A stretch of DNA of 64,000 bases from Methanosarcina baikalica (GCF_031461075.1 NZ_JAVKPK010000006.1:8507-72506); one strand, 5' to 3'. Shown: positions 9,690-18,597, counted from the first letter of the stretch. Made by a program: numbers and translations. The notes: generated by a model not told the origin, from the letters alone.

Positions 9690-12536
9690 ATGAATGACGA
9701 AAATTGGAAACGTTCATTGGAAACATTTGAAATTGCGTATTGTGAATATGCTCCTGGTGCAAGACGTAATGTTATTCAACTTTTTCCTCAAGTTACTGAC
9801 AAACAGAAGGCATGGGAAGAATTAGTGGCACTAACGGCAAAAATGTTGATCAACGAAGATTATAGAGTAATATCGTGCATGCCATTAATATTTAGTTTGG
9901 CTTTTCCACATGTCCCTAATAAAGAGAAAGCGTGGTTAGATATAACTAAATTAGTTGATTTTAAGGAAAGTAAAGCAGATGAAACAGTAAAAAACTCTAT
10001 GATTTCTATTTTTTCAAATTCGCCAGATAAAGAAAAAGCTTGGGCAGATTTATTACGATTTACAAGAACTACAAATAAGAATAGTTTGCGTACTGCGGCC
10101 AAAATTCTTTGTTTAAATATTGTCAGTCGTGAAGATAAACACAAAGCTTGGGAATATCTTATTCGACTCATAAAGTATGAGGAGACTGAAGTAAAAACAA
10201 TTTCTGCGAGCAATATTAATTATATTTTTCCAAATGTTTGTGATAAACATACAGTTTGGGAAGATCTAATAGAATTAATCCACGATAAAAATATCCAAGT
10301 TAAAAAAGATGCTTTAAATGCAGTTGTCTCTAATTATACATTAGCTCCAGAGAAACAAAAGGTTTGGGAGTCTTTAGTTAAGTTTTCTTTTGATAAAGAC
10401 AGTCAAGTTAAAACGATTGCCGCGAATGGGCTTGTAAATAATTTTTTGTATGTTCCAGATAAACAAAAAGCGTGGAACGACCTAATTAAAGTTACCTCTG
10501 GAGATTACCAAGTAAGAAGAGTTGTAGCAAATTTCTTAAAATCTGCTATTTTGACGGTAGATAATAAGGAAGCAGCTTGGGAAGATCTTCTCACGCTCTC
10601 AGCACATAAAGATATAGATGTGAGAAACCATGTATCTTCTGCTTTAGTTTTTGCTTTTCATTTAATTTCAGATAAACAAAAACTTAGTCAAGATTTACAC
10701 AACTATATGAAAAATGAGGATAGAAATATAAAAGCAACTGTGACATCGATAATTAGTTTTGTTTATTCTCAACTTCCAGATCGACAACAATTTTGGGAAG
10801 AATTGATAGAACTTACAAGTGACGAAGACATTGGTGTAAGGAGAAACGCTTACTATTCTCTCGGAAAAATCTCTATATTTAAAGCGTCCCAAGCAGAGAA
10901 TGAAATCGATTACAGGAGAGAATTTGAACAAGCTATAAAGTTTTTCGAAAAAACGTCACAGGAATCTACTCTTTTTAATCCATCACAATTTTGCCTGCCA
11001 TTCTACCGTTCATTCTACACAATAATTTCCGACGAAAAGCAGCAGACAAAAGGTGAAGTTGACAAGTATCTTACAGAGGCTAGAATCGCGATTAAAAGGT
11101 CAAAAAACAAACAACTACTCATCGAAGCTGTAGAAAATCTAGCAAAGGCGTTAGAAGAAGTCCAAAGCCTTGAAAATAAAAGTCTTGAAAGCAAAAAAGA
11201 TGAACTCAGTCTTTACATGGAATACTGTGAACAAGCTGCAGATTTAATGTCCGAAACTGAACAAACATCCCCTTATGCTACAGAGGTTTTGAGAAAAGGG
11301 CTTCCCATCCTAAACAGAAAACTAAAATCCCTTCTCAAAGAAATTAAGGAAAAAGCAAAGATTGCGTGCCAAGAATCGAAAGGTACTGCTACAGAAGAAA
11401 TCACATATACTGTCAGTCGAGAAGTCCAAAGATGGGAAATCAGTAGTCAGGAAGAAATGACACAAAAAGTGGAAGGTCTTATTTTTATTTTAAAGTCTAA
11501 AATACCAGACCTTCCAAAAAACGAATACATATTTACAAAAATTGATAATATTAAAGACGAAAAAGACATTTTAAAACAATATGAAAGCTTAGAGCTTATT
11601 ATTGGGTCTATACCTACAATTCAAATTTCCGGTGTAAATGTGATTGTTGACTGCGAGCAAACAAAACCTACAATTGGAATTATTACTGCGTTGCCTAAGG
11701 AATTCACTGCAGTTAAAATCCTACTTGAGAATCAAAGAACGTATAAAGTAGATGGAAAAGGTGCAGGTAGAAGATATTGTTTGGGGGAAATTGCCTCTAT
11801 ATATGAAGAAAAATACAATATCGTTTTATCAACAATAGGTATGGGGAATAATATTGCTGCCTCACGTGCATCTCTTCTACTCGAACATTTTCCTAAAGTA
11901 GAATCGATTATTATGGTAGGTATTGCTGGTGGAGTGCCAGATCCTAAAAATGCTGATAATCATGTTCGTTTGGGTGATATTGTTGTATCAGGTGAAAAAG
12001 GTGTTATTCAGTACGATTTTATAAAAGAGGAAAGAGAAAAGATTGAATATAAATATTCTCCAAAACCTCCAAGTGCAAGTTTACTAGAGGCGGTAAGATA
12101 TCTAGAAGCAGAAGAGATTGAAGGGAATTCCCCATGGATGAATTATATTAATCAAGCTTTATCTAAACTAAAAATAATCTCCCCTTCAGGAAATCAAGAT
12201 CAGTTATACGGCTATGAAAATGGGGAAATTTCTCATCCCTTCGATTCTAAAAGAACAACAGGTCAACCCCGTGTCTTTATTGGACCTATCGCTTCCGCGA
12301 ATAAGCTTTTAAAAAATCCAGTTTTAAGAGACGAATTAAGAGATAAGTTCAAAGTCAAAGCCATTGAAATGGAAGCTTCTGGTATCGCTGATGCGACATG
12401 GAATCACGAAGTTGGATATCTGGTAGTAAGAGGCATCTGCGATTACTGTGATTCTCACAAAAACGATGAATGGCAGCAGTATGCAGCTGTTGTTGCTGCG
12501 GCTTATACGAGGGCTTTGATTGAGTCGATGCCGTGA
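9690..12536 (+). CDS. HEAT-repeat protein with C-terminal nucleoside phosphorylase (PNP/UDP) domain
   Basis: A 948-residue cytoplasmic protein in three parts. Residues about 20-400 hold ten HEAT-like repeats of about 39 residues, each with a DKxxAWxxL signature (DKQKAWEELVALT, DKEKAWADLLRFT and so on). Residues about 410-650 form a helical linker region. From residue 660 (PTIGIITALPKEF) to the end there is a phosphorylase-superfamily domain: GMGNNIAASRA, VGIAGGVP, IEMEAS at 892-897 and RGICDYCD with the candidate catalytic Asp918. Known: this PNP branch is often fused to NACHT, NB-ARC or TPR modules, and relatives act as ATP- or nucleotide-cleaving effectors in anti-phage systems. Inference: the HEAT part senses an invader and the PNP part degrades a nucleotide. 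AT-rich and unlike neighbouring argG, suggesting transfer. A DUF5677-type gene follows after 40 nt. Confidence 0.85.
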   Translation: MNDENWKRSLETFEIAYCEYAPGARRNVIQLFPQVTDKQKAWEELVALTAKMLINEDYRVISCMPLIFSLAFPHVPNKEKAWLDITKLVDFKESKADETVKNSMISIFSNSPDKEKAWADLLRFTRTTNKNSLRTAAKILCLNIVSREDKHKAWEYLIRLIKYEETEVKTISASNINYIFPNVCDKHTVWEDLIELIHDKNIQVKKDALNAVVSNYTLAPEKQKVWESLVKFSFDKDSQVKTIAANGLVNNFLYVPDKQKAWNDLIKVTSGDYQVRRVVANFLKSAILTVDNKEAAWEDLLTLSAHKDIDVRNHVSSALVFAFHLISDKQKLSQDLHNYMKNEDRNIKATVTSIISFVYSQLPDRQQFWEELIELTSDEDIGVRRNAYYSLGKISIFKASQAENEIDYRREFEQAIKFFEKTSQESTLFNPSQFCLPFYRSFYTIISDEKQQTKGEVDKYLTEARIAIKRSKNKQLLIEAVENLAKALEEVQSLENKSLESKKDELSLYMEYCEQAADLMSETEQTSPYATEVLRKGLPILNRKLKSLLKEIKEKAKIACQESKGTATEEITYTVSREVQRWEISSQEEMTQKVEGLIFILKSKIPDLPKNEYIFTKIDNIKDEKDILKQYESLELIIGSIPTIQISGVNVIVDCEQTKPTIGIITALPKEFTAVKILLENQRTYKVDGKGAGRRYCLGEIASIYEEKYNIVLSTIGMGNNIAASRASLLLEHFPKVESIIMVGIAGGVPDPKNADNHVRLGDIVVSGEKGVIQYDFIKEEREKIEYKYSPKPPSASLLEAVRYLEAEEIEGNSPWMNYINQALSKLKIISPSGNQDQLYGYENGEISHPFDSKRTTGQPRVFIGPIASANKLLKNPVLRDELRDKFKVKAIEMEASGIADATWNHEVGYLVVRGICDYCDSHKNDEWQQYAAVVAAAYTRALIESMP

Positions 12537-12576
12537 AATCTGAGTTTCGGTAATTGCTGAAGGAAGTAGTCACAAC

Positions 12577-13605
12577 ATGAAAAGTAATGATAGTAATACA
12601 AATAACGAGAAAAATCAGGATTATTTAGACCTGTTTAATATTCCCTCAGAAGTCAAGGAAGCAATAAACCAGTTCCATGAAGAGATTATAAATAATGCCT
12701 CCGATACCTTGAGAGAAAATTATGAAGAAATAGAGAATTTTAAGAAAAGAGTAAATAATTTTTGGAAAAAACCTCTGGATTTACTGGATTTACTTTTGAT
12801 ATATTCGCGACAAATGGGATCAAAATTTAACAAGGAAATGAGAACGCCTGCAGAGAAAGAAAACGACTATGTCTTTCTGGCATTAACCAGACTTCATGCT
12901 AAAGCTTGCCTTGTTAGTCAAGAAATTGCCATATTGATGAAACATGGATATGCATCTGGTGCACATGCTCGATGGCGCAGCCTTCACGAAATCGCAGTTA
13001 CTGCATTATTCATAAAAGAGCATGGTAATGAAGTGGCAGAACGATATCTCAATTATCGGTATATAGAATCCTATTATGCAATGAGACAATATAAAGTACA
13101 TGCAAAGAAATTGAATTATGAGCCGCTTGAAGAAGAGGAAGAAGAAAATACTACCAGTGTAAAGAATTTTTTTGTTGAAAAGTATGGAAGCTCTTTTGAA
13201 AATCCTTATGGATGGGCTTCAAAAGAGCTTAATAAGCCCAGACCAACTTTTGCTGACATTGAAAAATCTGTTGGTGTCGACCACATGCGTCCTTATTACA
13301 AGATGGCCAGTAATGCCGTTCATGCAGATTCAAAAGGAACTTTTTTTAACATAGGATTATCTGAATCCGATAAAGAAAAGATTCTTCTTGCAGGATCAAG
13401 TGACTCAGGATTAGCTGATCCGGGTTCAGGTACGGCTGTATCGATGAATCTAATTAATTCAACTCTTATAACTTCAAGGCCAAATGCAGAAAACTTAATT
13501 CTTTTGCAGGCAACATCGATATTAGTAAATGAAATTGACGAAGCATTTTTTGAAGCACATAGATTTATTGAAGAGCAGACTGAGGGAAAAGCTCTACATA
13601 TTTAA
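12577..13605 (+). CDS. DUF5677-type protein
   Basis: A 342-residue, mostly helical protein of unknown function. The central segment ALTRLHAKACLVSQEIAILM followed by ARWRSLHEIAVTALFI is the part I associate with DUF5677 proteins. A later YKMASNAVHADSKGT segment includes a conserved-looking His. An acidic EEEEEENTT linker sits near residue 190. It starts 40 nt after the HEAT-PNP stop on the same strand and shares its AT-rich composition, so the two probably form one transcript. Role inferred from context only: partner or regulator of the putative PNP effector. Confidence 0.65.
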   Translation: MKSNDSNTNNEKNQDYLDLFNIPSEVKEAINQFHEEIINNASDTLRENYEEIENFKKRVNNFWKKPLDLLDLLLIYSRQMGSKFNKEMRTPAEKENDYVFLALTRLHAKACLVSQEIAILMKHGYASGAHARWRSLHEIAVTALFIKEHGNEVAERYLNYRYIESYYAMRQYKVHAKKLNYEPLEEEEEENTTSVKNFFVEKYGSSFENPYGWASKELNKPRPTFADIEKSVGVDHMRPYYKMASNAVHADSKGTFFNIGLSESDKEKILLAGSSDSGLADPGSGTAVSMNLINSTLITSRPNAENLILLQATSILVNEIDEAFFEAHRFIEEQTEGKALHI

Positions 13606-13664
13606 ACATTAGATCTTAAACAGCCCTTCAACAGAAAAGAAACATTTTGTATATGGTTTGGGAT

Positions 13665-13997
13665 TTACGTGAATATAATAAATATAGTAAATATGGAAAG
13701 AAAGAAATAAATAGCATTCAAATTTCGCCTAGACTTTTCATACTGCAAATCAGCTTCTTGTGTACCATAATATTCATTGTAGACATCATCTTTCAAAGAT
13801 GTTTTAACATGATTATCGTAAATCCAGATACCTATTCCGTATATCATAATTAGAAAAGAAGCAGATCTAAATTTGCCTATGTCAATATCAAATAAATTGG
13901 ATGCAAATGAAGATAGAAATATGAAAGTTGAAATACAGATACCAAATTTATATGGTTGATTATCAAGAAGATTATGTATATCTGTAAAGGAATCCAT
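13665..13997 (-). CDS. small hypothetical membrane protein
   Basis: A 110-residue frame with three likely membrane segments (FGICISTFIFLSSFA, FLIMIYGIGIWIY, IYFFLSIFTIFIIF) and a charged loop (DDVYNEYYGTQEADLQYEKS) before the last. No family recognised. It is convergent with the DUF5677 gene, so co-transcription is excluded. Hydrophobic patterning makes it more likely than a chance frame, but no clear ribosome binding site is visible. Confidence 0.45.
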   Translation of the reverse strand: MDSFTDIHNLLDNQPYKFGICISTFIFLSSFASNLFDIDIGKFRSASFLIMIYGIGIWIYDNHVKTSLKDDVYNEYYGTQEADLQYEKSRRNLNAIYFFLSIFTIFIIFT

Positions 13998-14055
13998 ATA
14001 GATCTTTTACACATTAACTTAATATTTTATAAATGTTTCATTCTATTTCTAATTT

Positions 14056-14230
14056 TAATTAGAAAACAGTTCTCTAAAAGAAAATTGATTAATAATAAAG
14101 CCCTGTGAAGTGCCCTTTTTGAAGCTGCAAAATCACGGCGTTTTTCAATTTCACTTTTCTTAACATTATCTTAACAAACGTATTCGGGGAAGATTTCAGC
14201 AGACCGCCGACAGGAAAAATAAATTTCACT
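14056..14230 (+). repeat. array repeat copy R1
   Basis: First near-complete copy of the approximately 190-bp interspersed repeat. Landmarks in order: AAAAGAAAA, AAGCCCTG, GCTGCAAAATCACGG, TTTTTCAATTTCACTTTTCT, AACAAACGTATTCGGGGAAG, CAGACCGCCGACAGGAAAAA. The following 14231-14418 has no gene and leads to the small gene at 14419. Confidence 0.9.
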
Positions 14231-14418
14231 TGTCTATTTCGCAAATGGGTGTAGTTACGGAGTTATTTTCAGACCTCGGGCTCTCAAATGGCGATGGGTG
14301 AGGGCAGCCTTCTAAGGCTCCAAACTTTTTCCACGAAAAAGTTTCTATATCTAATTGATGATGTCAATTACAATTACAAACTTATGGATGAAATAAATTA
14401 AATTAGGAGTGGATAAAA

Positions 14419-14766
14419 ATGGTAATTAAAGAAACTGATTTCAGTCGATTAAATGAAAAACTGGTTGAGAATCCATCTGCAAAATTCTTCATTTGTATGC
14501 GGAATATCCCTGTGTATGTAAAGAATGAATTGATCGTGGAATGCCCTGTACTCTCACCCAGTAGTAAGCTGGCAAATAATTATAGACTAGGTTTAATAGA
14601 TCCCTGTCAATTTTATACGAACTATTATAATGAACTGAAAAATCCAATTTGTCAAGAATTAATGAAATCTATACTAAGCATATCTAAAAACGACGATATT
14701 TATATTGTAAATATTAATAAAGACGCAAGGTTATTACTGCTGGACATATTGAAAAATATAGAATAA
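14419..14766 (+). CDS. hypothetical protein, 115 aa
   Basis: A soluble, mixed-composition protein with no membrane segment or motif I recognise. A TTAGGAGTGG ribosome binding site lies 8 nt before the ATG, which supports translation. It sits alone between repeat copies R1 and R1b, so it would be the first gene unit of the array. It contains scattered Cys residues without a CxxC motif. Confidence 0.55.
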   Translation: MVIKETDFSRLNEKLVENPSAKFFICMRNIPVYVKNELIVECPVLSPSSKLANNYRLGLIDPCQFYTNYYNELKNPICQELMKSILSISKNDDIYIVNINKDARLLLLDILKNIE

Positions 14767-14814
14767 TTTTACTTGTTACTGAATAAGTGTGGGCCCTTCC
14801 AAGTTATCTGAATT

Positions 14815-14895
14815 GTTACTTATTTTCTTAATAAAGGTATTAGGGGAATATTCAAACAGATCCTCGGCAGGATAAATATATTAAAACTGAATTAA
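14815..14895 (+). repeat. array repeat, 3'-half copy R1b
   Basis: Degenerate right half only: TTATTTTCTTAATAAAGG, TATTAGGGGAATATTC, CAGATCCTCGGCAGGATAAA and the TATA-like end. It directly precedes full copy R2, giving a tandem one-and-a-half repeat. Confidence 0.75.
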
Positions 14896-14914
14896 CCTGA
14901 AGAAAAGTTCACTT

Positions 14915-15096
14915 TCAATCAGAAAAAGCCCTCCCCAAAAGAAAAGAATCGCTTAATCAAAAAAAGCCCTGCAAAGTGCTTCTTCTCAAGCTGCAAAAAT
15001 CACGGGTTTTCAATTTCACTTTTTTTAACTTTATCTTAACAAACGTATTCGGGGAAGTTTCAAGCAGACCGCCGGCAGGAAAAATATATTTTAACT
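14915..15096 (+). repeat. array repeat copy R2
   Basis: Full copy with all landmarks: GAAAAGAATCGCTTAATC, AAGCCCTGCAAAGTGCT, GCTGCAAAAATCACGGG, AACAAACGTATTCGGGGAAG, CAGACCGCCGGCAGGAAAAA, then TATATTTTAACT. It ends 97 nt before the Fic gene. Confidence 0.92.
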
Positions 15097-15125
15097 AAGC
15101 TGAATGTATAAAAGATAATTCCCAA

Positions 15126-15181
15126 TATCGGATAGTGCAAAAATTTGCCGATACCGATATATATCAGGGGGCATATATCGG
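15126..15181 (+). promoter_or_regulatory. palindromic operator-like cluster upstream of fic
   Basis: Two nested dyads built from a TATCGG core. TATCGG at 15126-15131 pairs with CCGATA at 15148-15153. CCGATATAT at 15154-15162 pairs with ATATATCGG at 15173-15181 across a 10-nt spacer. A further ACCGAT lies just inside the gene. They sit 13-68 nt before the ATG. They could bind a dimeric repressor, perhaps the Fic protein through its own C-terminal helix-turn-helix. Confidence 0.55.
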
Positions 15182-15193
15182 ATATGTTAAATT

Positions 15194-16126
15194 ATGGCCA
15201 ATACCGATACTTCTCTGATTCAAGAAGAACTTCTTGCAAGAATAAATGAAAAAATGAAGCAGTTAAACTCCATGCGGCCTATTCCTGCAGATGCTTTAGC
15301 AAGGTTACATGAAGAAATGAGGCTGGTTCATACTTATCACTCCAATGCGATAGAAGGAAATACGTTAACACTTCAGGAGACAAAACTTGTTCTGGAAGAA
15401 GGGCTGACTATCGGCGGGAAATCGCTCAGAGAACATATTGAAGCGACCAACAACGCGAAAGCTTTTGACCGGATGGAAGAGCTGGCAAAGAAAAAATGTT
15501 CAATAGACCATGTTACAATTCAGGAGATCCATGAAATTGTAACCAGAGGCATACTTGAGGATGCCGGAAGGTACCGCACAAGAAATGTTAGAATAGCAGG
15601 TGCAGTAAAGACTCCACCTGATTGGTCGAAGATAGTAAAACTGATGGATGAACTTATCGAAAAAATAGCTGAGAGTAAAGCACATCCCATTGAAACAGCT
15701 TCCTTTCTGCATCACAGATTTGTTGAAATTCACCCTTTCAGCGATGGAAACGGACGGGTAGCCCGGCTCCTCACAAACCTGTATTTGATCTCAAGGGATT
15801 ATCCTCCTGTCGTGCTCAAAAAAGAGGACAGAGGAAAATACTACAAATCCCTTAGAGCTGCAGATGCTGGAAACCTTAGACCATTTGCCAATTTCATTGC
15901 AAAAGCCGTAGATGAAAACCTGACCCTTTATCTCTCCATCTCAGGAGGAAATGACGAACTTCTGCCTCTAAAAGAACTTGTCATGGGAACTCCTTATTCT
16001 CAGGAATATCTCAGCCTGCGAGCCAGGCAGGGGCTCCTGGATGCGGTAAAAATAGGGAAAACGTGGCACAGTTCAAAACGTGCGGTTGAACAGTATCTAT
16101 CAGAGCATGGGAAAAAGGATGTTTGA
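15194..16126 (+). CDS. Fic family protein (AMP transferase type) with C-terminal DNA-binding-like domain
   Basis: A 310-residue Fic protein, a family that usually transfers AMP from ATP onto Ser, Thr or Tyr of target proteins. The core motif HPFSDGNGR starts at His180 and is intact. Near the N-terminus SNAIEGN (50-56) matches the inhibitory-helix motif with its glutamate, so activity is probably autoinhibited. The last 60 residues (YLSLRARQGLLDAVKIGK, then SSKRAVEQYL) look like a small helix-turn-helix, as in many Fic transcription-linked proteins. No ribosome binding site before the ATG, so a leaderless or weakly led transcript is likely. It is the only gene between R2 and R2b/R3. Targets unknown. 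Confidence 0.93.
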   Translation: MANTDTSLIQEELLARINEKMKQLNSMRPIPADALARLHEEMRLVHTYHSNAIEGNTLTLQETKLVLEEGLTIGGKSLREHIEATNNAKAFDRMEELAKKKCSIDHVTIQEIHEIVTRGILEDAGRYRTRNVRIAGAVKTPPDWSKIVKLMDELIEKIAESKAHPIETASFLHHRFVEIHPFSDGNGRVARLLTNLYLISRDYPPVVLKKEDRGKYYKSLRAADAGNLRPFANFIAKAVDENLTLYLSISGGNDELLPLKELVMGTPYSQEYLSLRARQGLLDAVKIGKTWHSSKRAVEQYLSEHGKKDV

Positions 16127-16149
16127 TTTCTGTATTCTTTATACATCTA

Positions 16150-16205
16150 TCAGGAAAAGATTTAGGCATAATGCAGGCAGAATAAATATATTTTAACTGA
16201 GTTGG
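16150..16205 (+). repeat. array repeat, 3'-end fragment R2b
   Basis: Only the right end is present: AGGAAAAGATTTAGGC, ATGCAGGCAGAATAAATA, TATTTTAACTGAGTTGGG. It lies just after fic and before full copy R3. Confidence 0.65.
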
Positions 16206-16209
16206 GAAA

Positions 16210-16465
16210 TGGGGAGATTTTCATTTTGAATTCGGCAGTCCAATTTATTATAGTTCCCTTGATCCATAATTCACTTGAAAAATGTAGCTTGAATCAAAAA
16301 ACCTCCCCGGAGGAAAAGAATCGCTTAATCTAAAGAAGCCCTGCAAAGCGCCCCTTCTAAAGCTGCAAAAATCACGGGTTTTCAATTTCACTTTGGTTTC
16401 ATAAATGTACTCGGGGTAGATTTAAGCAGACCGCCCGCAGGAAAAATATATTTCAATTGAATTGG
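16210..16465 (+). repeat. array repeat copy R3 (long form)
   Basis: Full copy with all main landmarks: AAGAATCGCTTAATCTAAAG, AAGCCCTGCAAAG, GCTGCAAAAATCACGGG, TACTCGGGGTAGATTTAAGC, CCGCCCGCAGGAAAAATATA. An upstream extension near 16214-16245 (GATTTTCATTTTGAATTCGG) also precedes R8, so the unit is longer than 190 bp at these sites. A 5'-half fragment follows at about 16515-16600. Confidence 0.9.
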
Positions 16466-16514
16466 AATAACTGAGAGGATTTCATTCCCTATGGGATCCA
16501 GTTTCAGATGGCTC

Positions 16515-16600
16515 CCATGAAAACAAGATTCGGTTAACAGATTTTCAACTTAATCTGAAAACAGCCCAAGAAAGAAAAAAATCAATTTTAATGAATTGGT
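16515..16600 (+). repeat. array repeat, 5'-half fragment R3b
   Basis: Contains the left landmarks GGTTAACAGATTTTCA, CTTAATCTGAAAACAGCCC and AAAGAAAAAAATC, then breaks off 19 nt before the end of the cis-prenyltransferase gene, which runs toward it on the other strand. Confidence 0.6.
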
Positions 16601-16618
16601 AAAAGGCAAGAAAGTCAA

Positions 16619-17278
16619 TTATCCACCCAGTGTGATATCTTGATCTTGATAAAACTCTAGTGCATTGAATAAATGTTCTGGCTTAAAATCTGGCCACATT
16701 TCATCAACCACATATATATCCGAATATACCGTTTGAACCGGAAGCATTCCACTGAGTCTATTTCTTCCTCCCCAACGGATAAGTAAATCTATTCTTGGAA
16801 TCTCTGCTGATGCAATATTTTCTATCATTTTTTTACCATCTGAAGAGTTCTCAAATGCATATGTTAAATCCCAGTACCAACCATAATTTACCAAAAAATT
16901 TATCCTTACTTTACCTCTCCCAAATTTAGTCCTCTTTGTATATGCGAGTAACTCTTTTGGAAACATGTCCGAATTGGTATTCCCTACTACAAGAAGTTCA
17001 GCATCATGTTTGGAAAGTTCTGTAACTGACTTTATACAGGCATCTACAAACGCTTTTCTTTGAATTTGAGGCCTTTTTGTGTTATCTTGAGTGAATCCAA
17101 AAAAAGTAACTTCGCCTATTCCTATTTTTACGCATATATCATATAGCTCCAGGCCTGGAACTATTCCATGTTTATATCCTTCATGCTTTTCTAAGCCTCT
17201 GTCTAAAGCCCATCTCCTGTTTCCATCCGGTATTATAGCTATGTGTCCTGGTAGTCTTTTAAATTTAGGTATATCCAG
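16619..17278 (-). CDS. uppS: cis-prenyltransferase (UppS-like), start codon not canonical
   Basis: A polyprenyl diphosphate synthase of the UppS family, which extends isoprenyl diphosphates in cis at the membrane to make lipid carriers for glycosylation. The N-terminal part reads HIAIIPDGNRRWALDRGL, with the signature IPDGNRRWA containing the catalytic Asp. The C-terminal part has RIDLLIRWGGRNRLSG and YSDIYVVDEMWPDF, the conserved substrate-binding end. The frame is open from 17323 but contains no ATG, GTG or TTG before the internal ATG at 16966, which would delete the active site. The most natural start is CTG at 17278, giving 219 residues. Either a rare start is used or the original start was lost. 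It faces the array direction. Confidence 0.85.
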   Translation of the reverse strand: MDIPKFKRLPGHIAIIPDGNRRWALDRGLEKHEGYKHGIVPGLELYDICVKIGIGEVTFFGFTQDNTKRPQIQRKAFVDACIKSVTELSKHDAELLVVGNTNSDMFPKELLAYTKRTKFGRGKVRINFLVNYGWYWDLTYAFENSSDGKKMIENIASAEIPRIDLLIRWGGRNRLSGMLPVQTVYSDIYVVDEMWPDFKPEHLFNALEFYQDQDITLGG

Positions 17279-17377
17279 AAAATAACCCCCTATTTCTTTG
17301 CTTACAAATGCTATAAATAATCTTCACTGAACTCGGCTAATGAATTTTATGCCTAGAATTTAGTTGGAAGTCTTAAC

Positions 17378-17566
17378 TTTAATCAGAAAAATCTCCCCAA
17401 GAGAAAAAAAAATCGTTTAATCTAAAAAAGCCCTGCAAAGTGCTCCTTCTAAAGCTGCAAAAATCACGGGTTTTTCAATTTCATTTTTCTTAACTTTATC
17501 TAAACAAATGTATTCGGGGAAGATTTAAGCAGACCGCCGGCAGGAAAAATATATTTAAAATGAATT
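17378..17566 (+). repeat. array repeat copy R4
   Basis: Full copy: AATCGTTTAATCTAAAAAAG, CCCTGCAAAGTGCTCC, GCTGCAAAAATCACGGG, ATTCGGGGAAGATTTAAGC, ACCGCCGGCAGGAAAAA, TATATTTAAAATGAATT. The sequence after it (about 17595-17635, TAGTAAATATAAATACTACA) also follows copy R9 upstream of the alcohol dehydrogenase. Confidence 0.92.
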
Positions 17567-17649
17567 AACAACAGGACTGGAAATTTCGTCCTCCCTTTTT
17601 AGTAAATATAAATACTACAACCGCAGAATACTATAACATATCAAAAGGA

Positions 17650-17976
17650 CCAGATAGAGCCTGAAAAAATACTGGAAAACCGAAAAGAAGCTGAAATCTA
17701 TATCCGGAAACTCCATGAAATGTTCCCGGAGCTTAAAGAAAAAATATCACGTTGGTTATCTGGGAGTTTTTGGGTCTTACGTTCGGGGAGAACAGAAACC
17801 AGGAAGTGACCTGGATATACTCATTGAATTTTCCAGAACCCCTACAATTTTTAAATTTGTCAACCTTAAAAACTATCTTTCGGATGTTCCGGGCGTTAAG
17901 GTAGATCTGGTCATGAAGACGCGTTAAAGCCAAATATAGGCAAGCATATCTGAGTAAAGTTGAAGAAGCTGACTGA
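17650..17976 (+). pseudogene. minimal nucleotidyltransferase (MNT, antitoxin type), frameshifted
   Basis: Encodes a MNT/HEPN-type minimal nucleotidyltransferase in pieces. The core GVFGSYVRGEQ with DLDIL carries the GSxxRG and DxD catalytic motifs, followed by VPGVKVDLVM. Three indels break it. An extra A near 17743 separates the N-terminal helix (IYIRKLHEMFPELKEK) from the core. A missing A near 17917 makes an early stop at the end of ATGAAGACGCGTTAA where MKDALKPNIGKHI should follow. One missing base near 17951 precedes the tail LSKVEEAD. No HEPN toxin partner is visible. Probably dead. Confidence 0.75.
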
Positions 17977-18009
17977 AGATTAATATTTTTAGCTTGGAGG
18001 AGGAGAAAT

Positions 18010-18597
18010 TTGTTCTGGAATGATGTATACAAGGGCACACCGCCATGGGATCTCGATCGCCCCCAGCCCGCTTTTCAAGCTCTTATACAAAGTGGGGAGA
18101 TCAAGCCCGGCCGAGCTCTGGACATAGGGTGTGGTAGGGGTGAGAATGCGATAATGCTGGCGATGAATGGCTGTGACGCCACGGGTATAGACCTTGCTGA
18201 AAATGCCATATCCGACGCAAAAACGAAAGCAATAGAGCGTCATGTTAAGCTAAATTTTGTCGTAGGAAATGTACTGCAGATGGACCGGCTTTTTACGGAA
18301 GGCGAATTCGATGTCGTTATTGATTCCGGCCTGTTTCACGTGATGATGGATGAAGAGAGACCGGTTTTTGCGCAGCAGGTACACAGGATACTCAAGAACG
18401 GAGGCAAATATTTCATGCTGTGTTTCTCTGATAAGGAACCGGGCGAATATGAACTGCCCAGAAGAGTCTCAAAGGCTGAAATAGAGAGTACTTTTTCGCC
18501 TCTTTTTAATATAATTTATATAAAAGACGTAGCTTTCGATTCGCTGCTCAATCCGAGTAGCAGAAAAGCCTACCTTTTATCGGCTACAAGAAGTTAA
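18010..18597 (+). CDS. class I SAM-dependent methyltransferase (TPMT-like)
   Basis: A 195-residue Rossmann-fold methyltransferase. Motif I is DIGCGRGENAI, with an acidic end of strand 2 at TGIDLAE. The N-terminal FWNDVYKGTPPWDLDRPQPA is the pattern of the thiopurine methyltransferase-like group. Translation most likely starts at TTG 18010, 4-6 nt after a very strong GGAGGAGGAG. There is no competing ATG before motif I. It follows the dead MNT gene on the same strand, both within the unit between R4 and R5. Substrate unknown. Confidence 0.88.
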   Translation: MFWNDVYKGTPPWDLDRPQPAFQALIQSGEIKPGRALDIGCGRGENAIMLAMNGCDATGIDLAENAISDAKTKAIERHVKLNFVVGNVLQMDRLFTEGEFDVVIDSGLFHVMMDEERPVFAQQVHRILKNGGKYFMLCFSDKEPGEYELPRRVSKAEIESTFSPLFNIIYIKDVAFDSLLNPSSRKAYLLSATRS

